The position numbers and the translations under genes were made by a program. 64,000 nt of DNA from Actinomycetota bacterium (GTDB lineage Bacteria > Actinomycetota > CADDZG01 > JAHWKV01), in NCBI GenBank assembly GCA_019347715.1, contig JAHWKU010000002.1, forward strand, positions 1 through 64,000, written 5' to 3'. This document shows, in pieces, positions 33,207-43,200 of this stretch (positions are counted from its first letter, which is position 1; each line of letters opens with the position of its first letter). The notes below the pieces were generated by a model. That model had not been told where the DNA came from, did not search any database, and was given only the letters and a program-made list of their open reading frames with translations.

Positions 33207-34550
33207 ATGGCATTCGCAGCAACTAAGAGACCGACAAAATCGAAATACGAAAAAATGTCCGTTAGGAGTCGCGTCCTGGCGTGGTTCGACCGTGTGCGTG
33301 AGTCTCTGGCCGCCGAGCGGATCAGGCAGGTATCCAAAGAGCTCGAACGAAAGATCGGCCTCACACGGTCGGGTCAGATTGCGGTGGTGGCTTTCGTTCT
33401 TCTGTGGATGACGGCCTTCATCGTCGCCGGGACCGCTCTTTACATCGTGGCTTACGGCTGCCTATTCCTTGTGATGGCTTCTTACGCTCTGGCCCGCAGA
33501 AAGATGTCCCTTGAGGCTACTAGAGAAGGGCTATTCCCTCGGGCACACGAGGGCGACCGTCTCGACGTGGAGATGCAACTGACCGCAAAAAAGAGAGTGT
33601 CTACCTTCATCCTCGAAGAGCGGGTTCCCGAACGACTGGGCGCCACTGTGAAAGTGCCGATTCCCAGCCTAGCGGGAGGAAAGACCGTCTCGCACCGTTA
33701 CAGCCTTCGGTGCGCGAGACGCGGCGTTTACGAAGTCGGTCCATTGGTTGCCGTTACGAGCGACCCGCTAGGGCTTACGCAGCGGGAAACGATCGTTGCC
33801 GAAAAGTTCGAGCTGCTCGTTCACCCGAGAATCGAATTCGTCTCCGACCGGCCTCTTACTCGCCAGTATGAAGATCCGCCTATCCGGCCGCCGGTTTCGA
33901 AGCCATGGCCATCTGGGCTGGAGTTCTACGGAATGCGAGAGTACGTTCCCGGCGACGACCTCAGAAGAATTGTTTGGAGGGCGTCCGCGCGAGTAGGAAC
34001 TCTTATGGTTAGAGAGGCCGAACAGGGAATCACCGACCACGTAACGATCGTGCTCGATACCGACCGTACCTTTCACAGTCGCGATGGCTTCGAGTTTTCT
34101 GAGTCATTCGAGATGGGGGTTCGCGCCGCGGCCTCACTGGCCGTTCGACATCTCCGAGAGGGATATGAGGTGCGCTGCGAGTCGAATGCAGGGGCAGTTA
34201 CCAGGCCCGCCAGAGGGCCACAAGCTCAGATGCAGGTGCTCGATGCATTCACTCGCATAGAGCAGAGCCGCGAACCCCTGACGAAAGTGATCATGAGACT
34301 CATTACCGATCCCAAGCGCGACGCACACAACATTTTCATTACTCCGAGACTTGGAGACATCGAAGCGGCACAGTTGAGAATCCTTTTGAACCGCGGGGTT
34401 TCGGTCATGGTGGTCGCGCTCTTATGGGACGAGGAAAACGCAGAAACACTGAATACTGCGGCAGCACTCGGGTGCCAGGTTGCCGGGATCCATCCGGGAC
34501 AAGACTTGGCAACTGCGCTGTACCATGACATCGGAGCAGGAAACCGGTGA
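33207..34550 (+). CDS. DUF58 domain membrane protein
   Basis: This 447-residue protein has a membrane hairpin near residues 55-95 (IAVVAFVLLWMTAFIVAGTA) followed by an extracellular beta region. The DUF58 signature FYGMREYVPGDDLRRIVWRA precedes a vWA-like segment (HVTIVLDTDRTF with the DxD variant of the metal site). DUF58 proteins are the standard partners of MoxR ATPases and of TgpA-type transglutaminases. Its position between MoxR and the pseudotransglutaminase matches that triad. Only copy A has it. Confidence 0.92.
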   Translation: MAFAATKRPTKSKYEKMSVRSRVLAWFDRVRESLAAERIRQVSKELERKIGLTRSGQIAVVAFVLLWMTAFIVAGTALYIVAYGCLFLVMASYALARRKMSLEATREGLFPRAHEGDRLDVEMQLTAKKRVSTFILEERVPERLGATVKVPIPSLAGGKTVSHRYSLRCARRGVYEVGPLVAVTSDPLGLTQRETIVAEKFELLVHPRIEFVSDRPLTRQYEDPPIRPPVSKPWPSGLEFYGMREYVPGDDLRRIVWRASARVGTLMVREAEQGITDHVTIVLDTDRTFHSRDGFEFSESFEMGVRAAASLAVRHLREGYEVRCESNAGAVTRPARGPQAQMQVLDAFTRIEQSREPLTKVIMRLITDPKRDAHNIFITPRLGDIEAAQLRILLNRGVSVMVVALLWDEENAETLNTAAALGCQVAGIHPGQDLATALYHDIGAGNR

Positions 34551-34566
34551 GGAGGTTCAGCCCTTA

Positions 34567-36837
34567 ATGGCGTCCACCCGCGAGGAGACTTCAGAGCTCC
34601 TCGAACTAGAGGAGCACGCCCTCGAACACCTCGAGGAAGACCGGCTCACAGAACCAGTCGAGGCTCCGGAGCCGGAAGAGGTAGAGCCGCCGGTACCAGT
34701 AGGAAGGCTCAGCTTCGTAATCGCGTTTTCGGTTATGGCCGCGGCGGTGATGGTTGGGGGGGTATTCCAGGGCATCGGTGCGAGACCATGGGCGGCATTG
34801 GCCGGGGTACTGGGAATAGTCCTAGCCGCTCGAGTCCACAACCTGAAGAATCCGATTTTTGTCAACCTCTTGATAGTGATCGGAATATTTGGGATAGGCA
34901 TTCTTCTCACGGTCCCGGCAGGGTCTTTCGATGATGTGATCAACCTCGGCCCATTCGTCCGAGATGCAGTTACCTCAGGAGACGTTCAGAGACCACCAGT
35001 CCCATTCGAACTTGGCTGGAGAGCCATTGTTGGCTGGCTAATGGGTGGCCTTGGCTTCGCCGCCGCTTGGATCGCGATCCAGTTGCGCAAGCCCTCCCTC
35101 GGGCTGCTATCGACGCTTCCTGTCATAGCCATCACCGCGATCAGTGTCTCCGACGACACCAAGATCCTCTCGGGACTTTTGTCCATGGTCTTTTTCGCGA
35201 TCGGACTCGGAATCCTCTCCGGAGTCGAGATGGGTGAGGGGGAACAGAGGTCGCTCGGCTATGAACTCAGAAGAGCCATTCGCGCCGTTCCACTGCTGGC
35301 CGTGATTACAGTCGCCCTGTACTTCATGGCCGTGAACAACTTTCTCTTCCCTCAGCCGCGATTCGATCCGACCCAAGAGGCGCAGAGGCCAAAGACGGTC
35401 CCGCTCTCCGAGGTGCCGGACCGGGTCCTCTTCTTGGTGCGTTCTTCCATTACTGGTCCCTGGAAGATGGGCGGTCTCGACGTTTATCAGGACAACCAAT
35501 GGCTCCTGCCGCCGTTCGCCGAAAATCAAATCCGCGAAGTTCCGCAATCTGGAATAGTGGATCCAGAGCTTCAAGCCGGGATTACCGCGACCTTCTCCAT
35601 TCGCGGGCTCGATGGGGCGATCTTGCCCGGTCTTCCCAATCTGGTAGCAATGGTCGCCGAAGGGCCGAGGCTCGCATTTGACTCTCGGACGGGAAACATA
35701 AGGCTTTCTGAAGGCACGATCCAAGCCGGACTGGAATACTCCGTTACTGCCGCCCGGGTTCCGGAGATCGACGAGATTGAGGCTGCTTCCGGCCGAATTC
35801 CCGATAACATTCGGCAGTTTCTCGAGATACCTCCCGCACCTCCGCAAGTTCAGCAGTTACTGGCTCAAGCCCCTACCAACCTCTGGCAGCGCCTGGATTT
35901 CGTCAGACAGAGTCTGCTCCAAAACGCCGTTGCCGCTGGTGCGGGAACTCCGATCGCAGTGCCGCCTGAAAGGGTGGCCGAGATCATCGCCACGAAAACC
36001 GAGGCGACTCCATTCGAGATCGTGGCCGCCCAAGCCATGCTCGCCCGGTGGGCTGGGATTCCCAGCCGTATTGGTTATGGCTTCGACGGGGGAGAGCCCT
36101 CAGGTGAACTTTTGGAGATCCGTCCACGGCACGGAGCTACCTGGCTCGAGGTCTATTTCCCAGGATTCAAGTGGGTTCCGATCATCGGCACCCCATTGAT
36201 CGCGAAGTCCTCCGTAGGTGGCGAACAGACTCAGCAAAACGAGAGTGTTCTCGCTTCCGATGACATCGCCGTAAAGATATTCGTTCCTGTCCAGACGGAT
36301 CCCCGAAGATACCTTTTCGAACAACTCCGCCGAGTAGTTTTTATAGTTGCGCCGATCCTGCTGGCGATCCTGCTGATCTACTACTCCTGGCCGTTTTTCA
36401 GGAAGGCTCAGCTGCGCGCAAGAAGACGTTCTTGGGCTCAAAGCCAGGGTCCGCATGAGCGAGTAGCCGTCGCCTATGCTGACTGGCGAGATCTAGCCAC
36501 CGATTTCGGATACAGCTATACGACTGACACTCCTCTCATGTTCCTGGACCGCGTGGTCGAGGATGCCGAACACACCGAATTCGCCTGGTTGGCTACCCGC
36601 GGCTTATGGGGCGATCTCAGTGGATACTTGACTGATGACGATGCTACCGCGGCCGAGGAGCTCTCGAGGTCGCTGATAAAGAGGATGAACCAGGCTCATG
36701 CATGGACACTGCGATTGATAGCTGCCGTTTCGAGGCTTTCCCTGAGGCATCCCTATGCCCCGGCTCTCGGACGCGAACTTCGCAGGACAGGCAAGCAGGG
36801 GAGAGGGAAAGGACAATATGAAGTCAAAGCGGCTTAG
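34567..36837 (+). CDS. TgpA-like membrane protein with inactive transglutaminase fold and DUF4129-like tail, copy A
   Basis: From ATG 34567 (MASTREETSELLELEEH) the protein has an acidic coiled-coil N-terminus, about seven membrane segments, a large extracellular part, one more membrane helix (IVAPILLAILLIYYSWPFF) and a cytoplasmic DUF4129-like domain. The extracellular core aligns with transglutaminases (AAQAMLARWAGIPSRIGYGF; WLEVYFPGFKWVPIIGTP). The catalytic Cys aligns to P482, the catalytic His to A524 and the catalytic Asp to Ile, so no triad remains. I infer a structural or binding role. A GAGGAGG about 12 nt upstream supports this start over ATG 34525. Copy B (50531) has the same substitutions. 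Confidence 0.85.
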   Translation: MASTREETSELLELEEHALEHLEEDRLTEPVEAPEPEEVEPPVPVGRLSFVIAFSVMAAAVMVGGVFQGIGARPWAALAGVLGIVLAARVHNLKNPIFVNLLIVIGIFGIGILLTVPAGSFDDVINLGPFVRDAVTSGDVQRPPVPFELGWRAIVGWLMGGLGFAAAWIAIQLRKPSLGLLSTLPVIAITAISVSDDTKILSGLLSMVFFAIGLGILSGVEMGEGEQRSLGYELRRAIRAVPLLAVITVALYFMAVNNFLFPQPRFDPTQEAQRPKTVPLSEVPDRVLFLVRSSITGPWKMGGLDVYQDNQWLLPPFAENQIREVPQSGIVDPELQAGITATFSIRGLDGAILPGLPNLVAMVAEGPRLAFDSRTGNIRLSEGTIQAGLEYSVTAARVPEIDEIEAASGRIPDNIRQFLEIPPAPPQVQQLLAQAPTNLWQRLDFVRQSLLQNAVAAGAGTPIAVPPERVAEIIATKTEATPFEIVAAQAMLARWAGIPSRIGYGFDGGEPSGELLEIRPRHGATWLEVYFPGFKWVPIIGTPLIAKSSVGGEQTQQNESVLASDDIAVKIFVPVQTDPRRYLFEQLRRVVFIVAPILLAILLIYYSWPFFRKAQLRARRRSWAQSQGPHERVAVAYADWRDLATDFGYSYTTDTPLMFLDRVVEDAEHTEFAWLATRGLWGDLSGYLTDDDATAAEELSRSLIKRMNQAHAWTLRLIAAVSRLSLRHPYAPALGRELRRTGKQGRGKGQYEVKAA

Positions 36838-37864
36838 GGCTGAACGAACAGGAGTGCGCCTGGTCGCTCTCGTCTGCCTAATAATCGTAGCGACGGGATG
36901 CGCACGCAGGCCCCAATCGGGAGTGAACGTCAGGGCCCTTACCGCTGACTTGGTCTTTGGTATCCCGCCCGTCGCCGAACCCGCAGCGCCTCCCGATCTG
37001 GACCCAGCGGAACCTCCTCCAATCAGGCATACGGGCGGTTCCACCCGGCCTTTCGAAAGCAACACGACCCCATTTGTTGCTCCTGGTGCCGAGCCCTGCC
37101 CCGAAGCGGCTCCCGACGAATTTGCTGATGAGGTGGCCACCGTCGATGTTCCCGTCCTCCCCAAGGAGGGGAAGTATCGCTGGGTGACCGCCGGCACGCA
37201 GAAACTCCCAAGTGGAGACACCTATACCCTGGCCAAATTCTCTACGCGCACGATTCAAAATGTCGAAAAGCGCGGATTCGGCCACAGTTTTGAAACCGTT
37301 CAAACCGCTTTGACCGGAGGAGGCGGTGACAAGGTCACCCAGTTCTGGCAGGTGCGCACCGTGCCCCCGGCGAACCCATTGCTGCACAACACCGACGCGG
37401 ACGATCGCGGAATTTATCTCAAGGCCATCGAAGAGGACCGCGGGGGGCAGGTTTCATCGTTTGTCGCAAGCCCTCCACTCCTCTTTTTGAGGCTACCCGT
37501 TGAAACGGGCTATCGCGCGACCGCCGGCACCGACCCCAGGGGAGAGTTCGACACTACTGCACAGGACGAAAACGGGTCCGGTGCGACTCTGAGACACAAA
37601 GGCGTCAGCCTGAACCAAGTAGACATTGATGCTTGTGGCACCAAGATAAGAGGTTGGTTCATGGACGCGGACCAGGAATTCGTCAGGCCGGCGGTGGGGA
37701 GTCCTGAACGCTATCTGAGGAACTACGACTACGTGATTGCCACCCAGATGGGCGGAATCCTGATCATGGAGCACGTGGAGAGGACTGTTCCTCCGGCCCA
37801 AGAGCCGGACTTGGTGTATGACACCAGGATCGGGCAAGTCGAACCGGATGATTCCGAGAGCTGA
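36818..37864 (+). CDS. Lipoprotein 1, copy A
   Basis: The 348-residue product has a signal peptide ending in LIIVATGC, then GVNVRALTADLVFGIPPV, a conserved N-terminal block shared with the copy B protein at 52779. A Pro-rich linker and a domain with WVTAGTQKLPSGDTYTLAKF follow. No known family. The ATG at 36818 overlaps the pseudotransglutaminase stop by 20 nt. It is anchored on the outside of the membrane, probably near the permease. Confidence 0.8.
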   Translation: MKSKRLRAERTGVRLVALVCLIIVATGCARRPQSGVNVRALTADLVFGIPPVAEPAAPPDLDPAEPPPIRHTGGSTRPFESNTTPFVAPGAEPCPEAAPDEFADEVATVDVPVLPKEGKYRWVTAGTQKLPSGDTYTLAKFSTRTIQNVEKRGFGHSFETVQTALTGGGGDKVTQFWQVRTVPPANPLLHNTDADDRGIYLKAIEEDRGGQVSSFVASPPLLFLRLPVETGYRATAGTDPRGEFDTTAQDENGSGATLRHKGVSLNQVDIDACGTKIRGWFMDADQEFVRPAVGSPERYLRNYDYVIATQMGGILIMEHVERTVPPAQEPDLVYDTRIGQVEPDDSES

Positions 37865-37882
37865 TATCGGCGAGGTAATTTT

Positions 37883-40225
37883 TTGAAGAGCATTCCGGCT
37901 GGCATTAAAGCGACTATATTTGGCATTGCCTCGGTCGTTGTCCTTTTTTCGATAACTCAGTTCATTTTGCCCGGCAGCGGAGACGGCGGAGGTACGCCGG
38001 GAGCAATCCTATTCAGCGGGACCGTTCTAGGTCTCTTGAATGCCCTGATCACTATGGGTGTGATTCTCATTTATCGGAACATCCGAATCATCAATTTCGC
38101 TCAGGCTGCTATCGGATCCATCGGGGGGGTGTTCACGTACAACTTCACCGTCCTTAACGACTGGCCTTTCCTATTGGCTGCCGTCGCAGGTTTGATCGTT
38201 TCTATCGGCGTAGCTTTGCTCATCGAGCTGGCATTCATACGCAGATTTTTCAATGCCCCCAGGCTTGTGTTAACGGTCATTACCATCGCGTTCATTGCCT
38301 TTCTCACGGGGGCAGCTCAGTACGTGAGCAATCTGCCCATATTCGGACGCGTGGAGGACAGGACCGCTGAGGAACTGGCAGGATCCGAAGTCCTGACTTT
38401 GCCGTTTGCGGACTTTCAATTCACGGTCGGCAGGCTTCCTCTCGACTTTGGGTTTGGACACATTCTCGCCATCGGCGTGTCCTTGGCTGCGATGGTCGGA
38501 GTGGCGTTATACCTGCGTTTTTCCAAGTCGGGAACGGCCATTCGGGCCGTTTCGGAAAATGCTGAGCGGGCTCCTCTTCTCGGCATCAGCATCGGCAAGC
38601 TGTCTCTGCTGGTGTGGGGAATAGCGGGGCTTCTGTCTGGGCTAGCGGTCATTCTGAATGGAGCTGTACTCGGAAGGATCACTCGGGGAGAGGCGCCCCC
38701 CGAGGTACTCCTGACCAGTTTCGCGGCGGCGGTTATCGCGAGGATGCGAAACTTCACGACAGGAATCCTGGCCGCGGTCGGTATCACGATTCTCAGGACC
38801 GCTACTTCCTATAGTTACCGCGAACAGCTTGCCCTATTGGACGTTGGCCTTTTCCTGCTGATCGTCGTTGGTTTGCTCGTGCAGCGAAGAGAGAGAACTC
38901 GCAGTGAGTACGCGGAGGCGTCCAGCTGGAAAGCGGTTGAGGAATACCGTTCAATCCCAAGGGAGATGATGGAGGTTCCGGGGGTCAGGCTTTGGAAGCG
39001 CGGGGCCATCATTGTCGGAGTACTTGCCCTTCTCTCATATCCGTGGCTGGTATCTGTTCGCCAAATTCAACTGGCCGGCTACTTCTTTCTGGTAGGGATG
39101 GTTGTGCTGTCCCTCGTTGTACTCACGGGCTGGGCGGGTCAGGTGAGCATCGGGCAGTTCGCACTGGTGGCCGTAGGAGCTGTAGCCGGGGGGGCCATGA
39201 CCTCACGCGCTGGGCTCTCGTTCTGGATAGCCATCATCGCAGTTCCCCTGCTGGTAGCGGGGCTGGCTGTGCTGGTAGGACTCCCAGCTCTTCGTATAAG
39301 AGGTCTCTTTCTAGGTATCGCAACTTTCGCTCTGGCGATCGCGGTTCATTCTGCTCTTTTCAATGAGCGGTATTTCGGCTGGCTCCTCCCAGAGCGAGTC
39401 GATCGTCCGCAACTTCTGTTACTCAACTTCGAAGAGGAACGGAGCATGTACTACCTCGTACTGGTGGGGGCTATGTTGATGCTCCTGACTGTCGTCGTTC
39501 TGAGGCGATCTCGCACCGGCCGTGTCCTGATCGCTCTTAGGGAGAACGAGACGAATGTTCAATCCTTTGGTGTGAACTTGCTCAGGACTCGTCTGCTTGC
39601 CTTCGCAGTATCCGGTTTCATATGCGGGTTCGCCGGCGTCCTGCTAGCCCACCACCAGAGAGCAGTCACGGAGAGCTCTTTCGAGGCCCAGCTCAGTTTG
39701 GATATCTTCCTCTTCGCCGTAATCGGCGGCGTCGGTTCGATCTCCGGTGCGATGTTGGGAACTGCGTATTTTGCAGGCAGCCAATTGCTCAGTGGCGCGG
39801 AACCGTGGAACTTCATAGTAGGCCCGGTGATGATCCTCACGATTCTCTATGTTGCTCCGGGGGGTTTGGCCGGGCTCTTCTTCGGGCTAAGGGATGGGGT
39901 TCTCCGGATTGTGGCCCAACGGCGGCAAATGCTTGTGCCCGCGCTCTTTTCGGACATGGACCCAGAGGCGATGCGAAACCGGCTCATCCCTCTGGCCGAG
40001 CCCATCCCCAGCGCCGGCCTCAACGCTCTGCCGCTTGACAGGCGGTATCGAGTCTCCTCCGAGGTTTATGGATCCGAAGGCTGGCTACTGGGCTTTGGCC
40101 GAAGGAAGCCACCGAAGGTTAGCGAAGATGAGACCGCACTGAGAGCCGCCGGTGCAGGGACAGAAGAAGTGACCCCGCCGCTCGAGGCTGTTGCTCCGGC
40201 GCCACGAACTGAAGGAGCGTCATGA
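37883..40225 (+). CDS. LivH-LivM fused ABC permease, copy A
   Basis: This 780-residue protein joins the two permease subunits of a branched-chain-amino-acid-type importer. The LivH half (about residues 30-345) has NALITMGVILIYRNIRIINF and the loop ENAERAPLLGISIGKL. The LivM half (about 375-690) has GWAGQVSIGQFALVAVGAVA, LRENETNVQSFGVNLLRTRL and IGGVGSISGAMLGTAYFAG. A cytoplasmic tail of about 90 residues follows. The start is TTG 37883. Its 3' end overlaps the next gene by ATGA, so stoichiometry with the ATPase fusion is likely fixed. Confidence 0.92.
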   Translation: MKSIPAGIKATIFGIASVVVLFSITQFILPGSGDGGGTPGAILFSGTVLGLLNALITMGVILIYRNIRIINFAQAAIGSIGGVFTYNFTVLNDWPFLLAAVAGLIVSIGVALLIELAFIRRFFNAPRLVLTVITIAFIAFLTGAAQYVSNLPIFGRVEDRTAEELAGSEVLTLPFADFQFTVGRLPLDFGFGHILAIGVSLAAMVGVALYLRFSKSGTAIRAVSENAERAPLLGISIGKLSLLVWGIAGLLSGLAVILNGAVLGRITRGEAPPEVLLTSFAAAVIARMRNFTTGILAAVGITILRTATSYSYREQLALLDVGLFLLIVVGLLVQRRERTRSEYAEASSWKAVEEYRSIPREMMEVPGVRLWKRGAIIVGVLALLSYPWLVSVRQIQLAGYFFLVGMVVLSLVVLTGWAGQVSIGQFALVAVGAVAGGAMTSRAGLSFWIAIIAVPLLVAGLAVLVGLPALRIRGLFLGIATFALAIAVHSALFNERYFGWLLPERVDRPQLLLLNFEEERSMYYLVLVGAMLMLLTVVVLRRSRTGRVLIALRENETNVQSFGVNLLRTRLLAFAVSGFICGFAGVLLAHHQRAVTESSFEAQLSLDIFLFAVIGGVGSISGAMLGTAYFAGSQLLSGAEPWNFIVGPVMILTILYVAPGGLAGLFFGLRDGVLRIVAQRRQMLVPALFSDMDPEAMRNRLIPLAEPIPSAGLNALPLDRRYRVSSEVYGSEGWLLGFGRRKPPKVSEDETALRAAGAGTEEVTPPLEAVAPAPRTEGAS

Positions 40226-43200
40226 GCCAGAGCCCTCCGGGTCCCATCGAAGAATCGGCCTTACCTCAATCAGATCAGCGGAGTGACTTGGCGCAACCCA
40301 AATTCATCGAGCGTGGGAAGCTCCAATTCAAGCAGACGATTCGGGAGGCTGCCAACTATAAGGAACTCCGCAAGACTCCGTATGGCTTGAAGCCGGCGAT
40401 CATCTTCATGCTCATTGGAGCTGTCGCGTCATTTGATGCCCGCGTATTCGGGGCTGCAGGCCCGGAAATCCTTCAGGATCTGGACATCCTCGTCACTCCG
40501 GTATTCCAGGCCGGTGCCATAGTCGGGTTTTTCCTCATCCTGTTCGTTCTGGCGCTTGGCTGGCTGGCGGATCGCGTAAAGCGCGTGCCGATCATCGCCA
40601 TAGGCACCATCATTCAGGGCCTCGGCTCTTTTCTCTCCACCCGGGCCGCCGGGGTGGCGAGTTTTGTGATTCCCAGGTCCGTGGACCAAGTGGGGGATAC
40701 CGCAAGGGATGTTCCCTCTACGGCCCTACTCGCGGATTACTACCCGCCGGATCAGCGAGGAAAGGTCTACGCGCTATTCGGAGTGGTGGGAAGAGCCCTA
40801 GGGGTGGCAACACCTTTGATCGTTGCGGTGATGGTCGTGCGGTGGGGATGGAGGCTTCCATACCTCATCTCTGGCCCAATTCTTGTCCTCCTCGGGATCC
40901 TCGCGTGGGTGGTGCTCAAGGAACCAACTCGTGGGTACATGGAGCGAAAGGCCCAAGGACTCCCCGAAGAGGAAGCTCAGGAACCGGAGGAGCCTCCTTC
41001 TTTTGGTGAAAGCTGGAGAACGATATGGGCGATCAGAACCCTTAGGCGGCTGTTCCTAGCCAACATTCCGGGAAGCGCTGCGGATATCGCATATGGATTT
41101 GTGATCGCATTCTTTCTCTTTGAAGTCTATGGGCTTGATGTAACTGAAAGGGCATGGATAGGGGTGGGAATTGCCCTCACCACTTTGCCCTTTGGATTCC
41201 TCGCAGGTGGACTCATCGACGTCCTCCTGAGACGCCGTCCTCAGCGCGTTCTGGTCTTAACAGGAACCCTCACTCTGGTCGCGGCTGTTTTCATTGGAGG
41301 AATGTCGCTGCGTCCTCCGCTTTGGATTCTCATTCTGGCGTTCTTCGGATTCGGGGCGGCAGGAGCGCTCTTGGGTCCGGCCCGCAGCGTACTCATCATT
41401 CAGATACTGCCTGCTCATATCAGGACGACTGGGACGGCCATCTTTACCTTGGCGACAATCCCAGCACAGGTGATTCGTTTCTTCTTAATTGCGTACCTCC
41501 TGAATGTCTACGGTACCGTCGGAGGCCTCTATGCGGCTGCCCCCCTCCTTTTTCTTTCCGGTTTGATAGAGCTATCGGCTGCCGGTTTCTTCGAGCGTGA
41601 TGTTCGAGCCGCAATAGCCTCCCAAGTTGCATCTCAGGAATGGCGGCGTGCTCGCGACGCTGGAAAGGCCAAGCTCCTTGTTTGCCGGGACATCGATGTG
41701 GAATACGACGGAGTACAGGTACTCTTCGGCGTCGATTTCGACGTCGATGAAGGTGAGGTCATTGCTCTCCTTGGTACGAACGGCGCGGGCAAGTCCACTC
41801 TCCTCAAGGCCATCGCCGGTCTTCAGGAGGCATCCTCTGGGGCCGTCGTCTACGACGGACGCGACATCACTCATATCCCTCCGCACGAGATAGCGCCTAG
41901 GGGAGTTGTGTTCATGCCTGGCGGCCGGGGCGTTTTCCCTGGGCTGTCGGTTTCGGACAACCTGATGCTCGGCAACTGGATGAACGATGACAAGGAGGCA
42001 AAGAGAAAGCTCAATGAGGTCTATGAGATTTTCCCAATATTGAAGGAGAGGTCGAGCGCGAAGGCCGGTACGTTGTCGGGAGGCGAGCAGCAGATGCTTT
42101 CCCTGGCTCAATGCTTCCTGTCTACCCCGAGACTACTGATGATTGACGAGCTGTCTATGGGACTTGCGCCCGCCGTCGTGGAACAGCTCATAGCGATCGT
42201 CAAGAAGATCAACGAGCGGGGCGCCACCATTATTTTGGTCGAGCAGTCCGTCAACGTAGCTCTGACGGTGGCCGAGAGAGCTATCTTCATGGAGAAGGGT
42301 GAAGTCAAGTTTGTTGGTAGGACCAATGAACTGCTGGATAGAGCGGACATCCTAAGGGCGGTATACGTCAAGGGAACGGGAGCTCTTACCGCAGGCGCTC
42401 CGGCCGCGGCGCTCAAGACGGAGCGGGAGCTCCGCAGTTACGAGCTTGGTCAGGCGCGGCCAATTCTGCAGGTTCAGCATCTCAGCAAGAAGTTTGGCGG
42501 AATAGTTGCGGTGGACGACGTGAGCTTCGACTTGAGAGAAGGTGAAATCCTGGGATTGATCGGACCCAACGGGGCAGGAAAAACTACCGTTTTTGACTTA
42601 GTAGCGGGCTACCAGGCACCTGATTCGGGGAGGATCATCTACGACGGTGCCGATGTGACTCGGCTTGGACCCGATGAGCGGGCCAAACGAAGGCTGATCC
42701 GGAGATTCCAAGACGCAAGGCTCTTCCCTGCTCTGACGGTATATGAAAACTTACTAGTCGCCCTCGAGCGCAAGCTCGATGTGCGGAATGTTGCGGTCAC
42801 CGCTCTTCAGCTTCCTCAGGCCCGACAGGCCGAGCGCCGCGTACGCCGACGGGCGGATAGACTCATCGAGCTCCTGGAGCTCGGAGGATACCGAGACAAG
42901 TTCGTGAGGGAGCTATCCACAGGTCTCAGACGCATCACTGACCTCGCGTGCGTCCTTGCAACCGAGCCAAAGGTACTCCTTCTCGATGAACCGTCCACTG
43001 GGATTGCTCAGGCAGAGGCCGAGATGCTCGCGCCGCTCCTACGGAGGATCCGGTTCGAGACTGGGTGCAGCATTTTGATCATCGAGCACGACATGTCACT
43101 GATCTCGTCGATTTCAGACGAGCTTCTTGCGATGGACCAAGGAAGCGTTCTTCTCAGGGGCGATCCAACTGAGGTCCTGGACGATGAGCGGGTCATCGAA

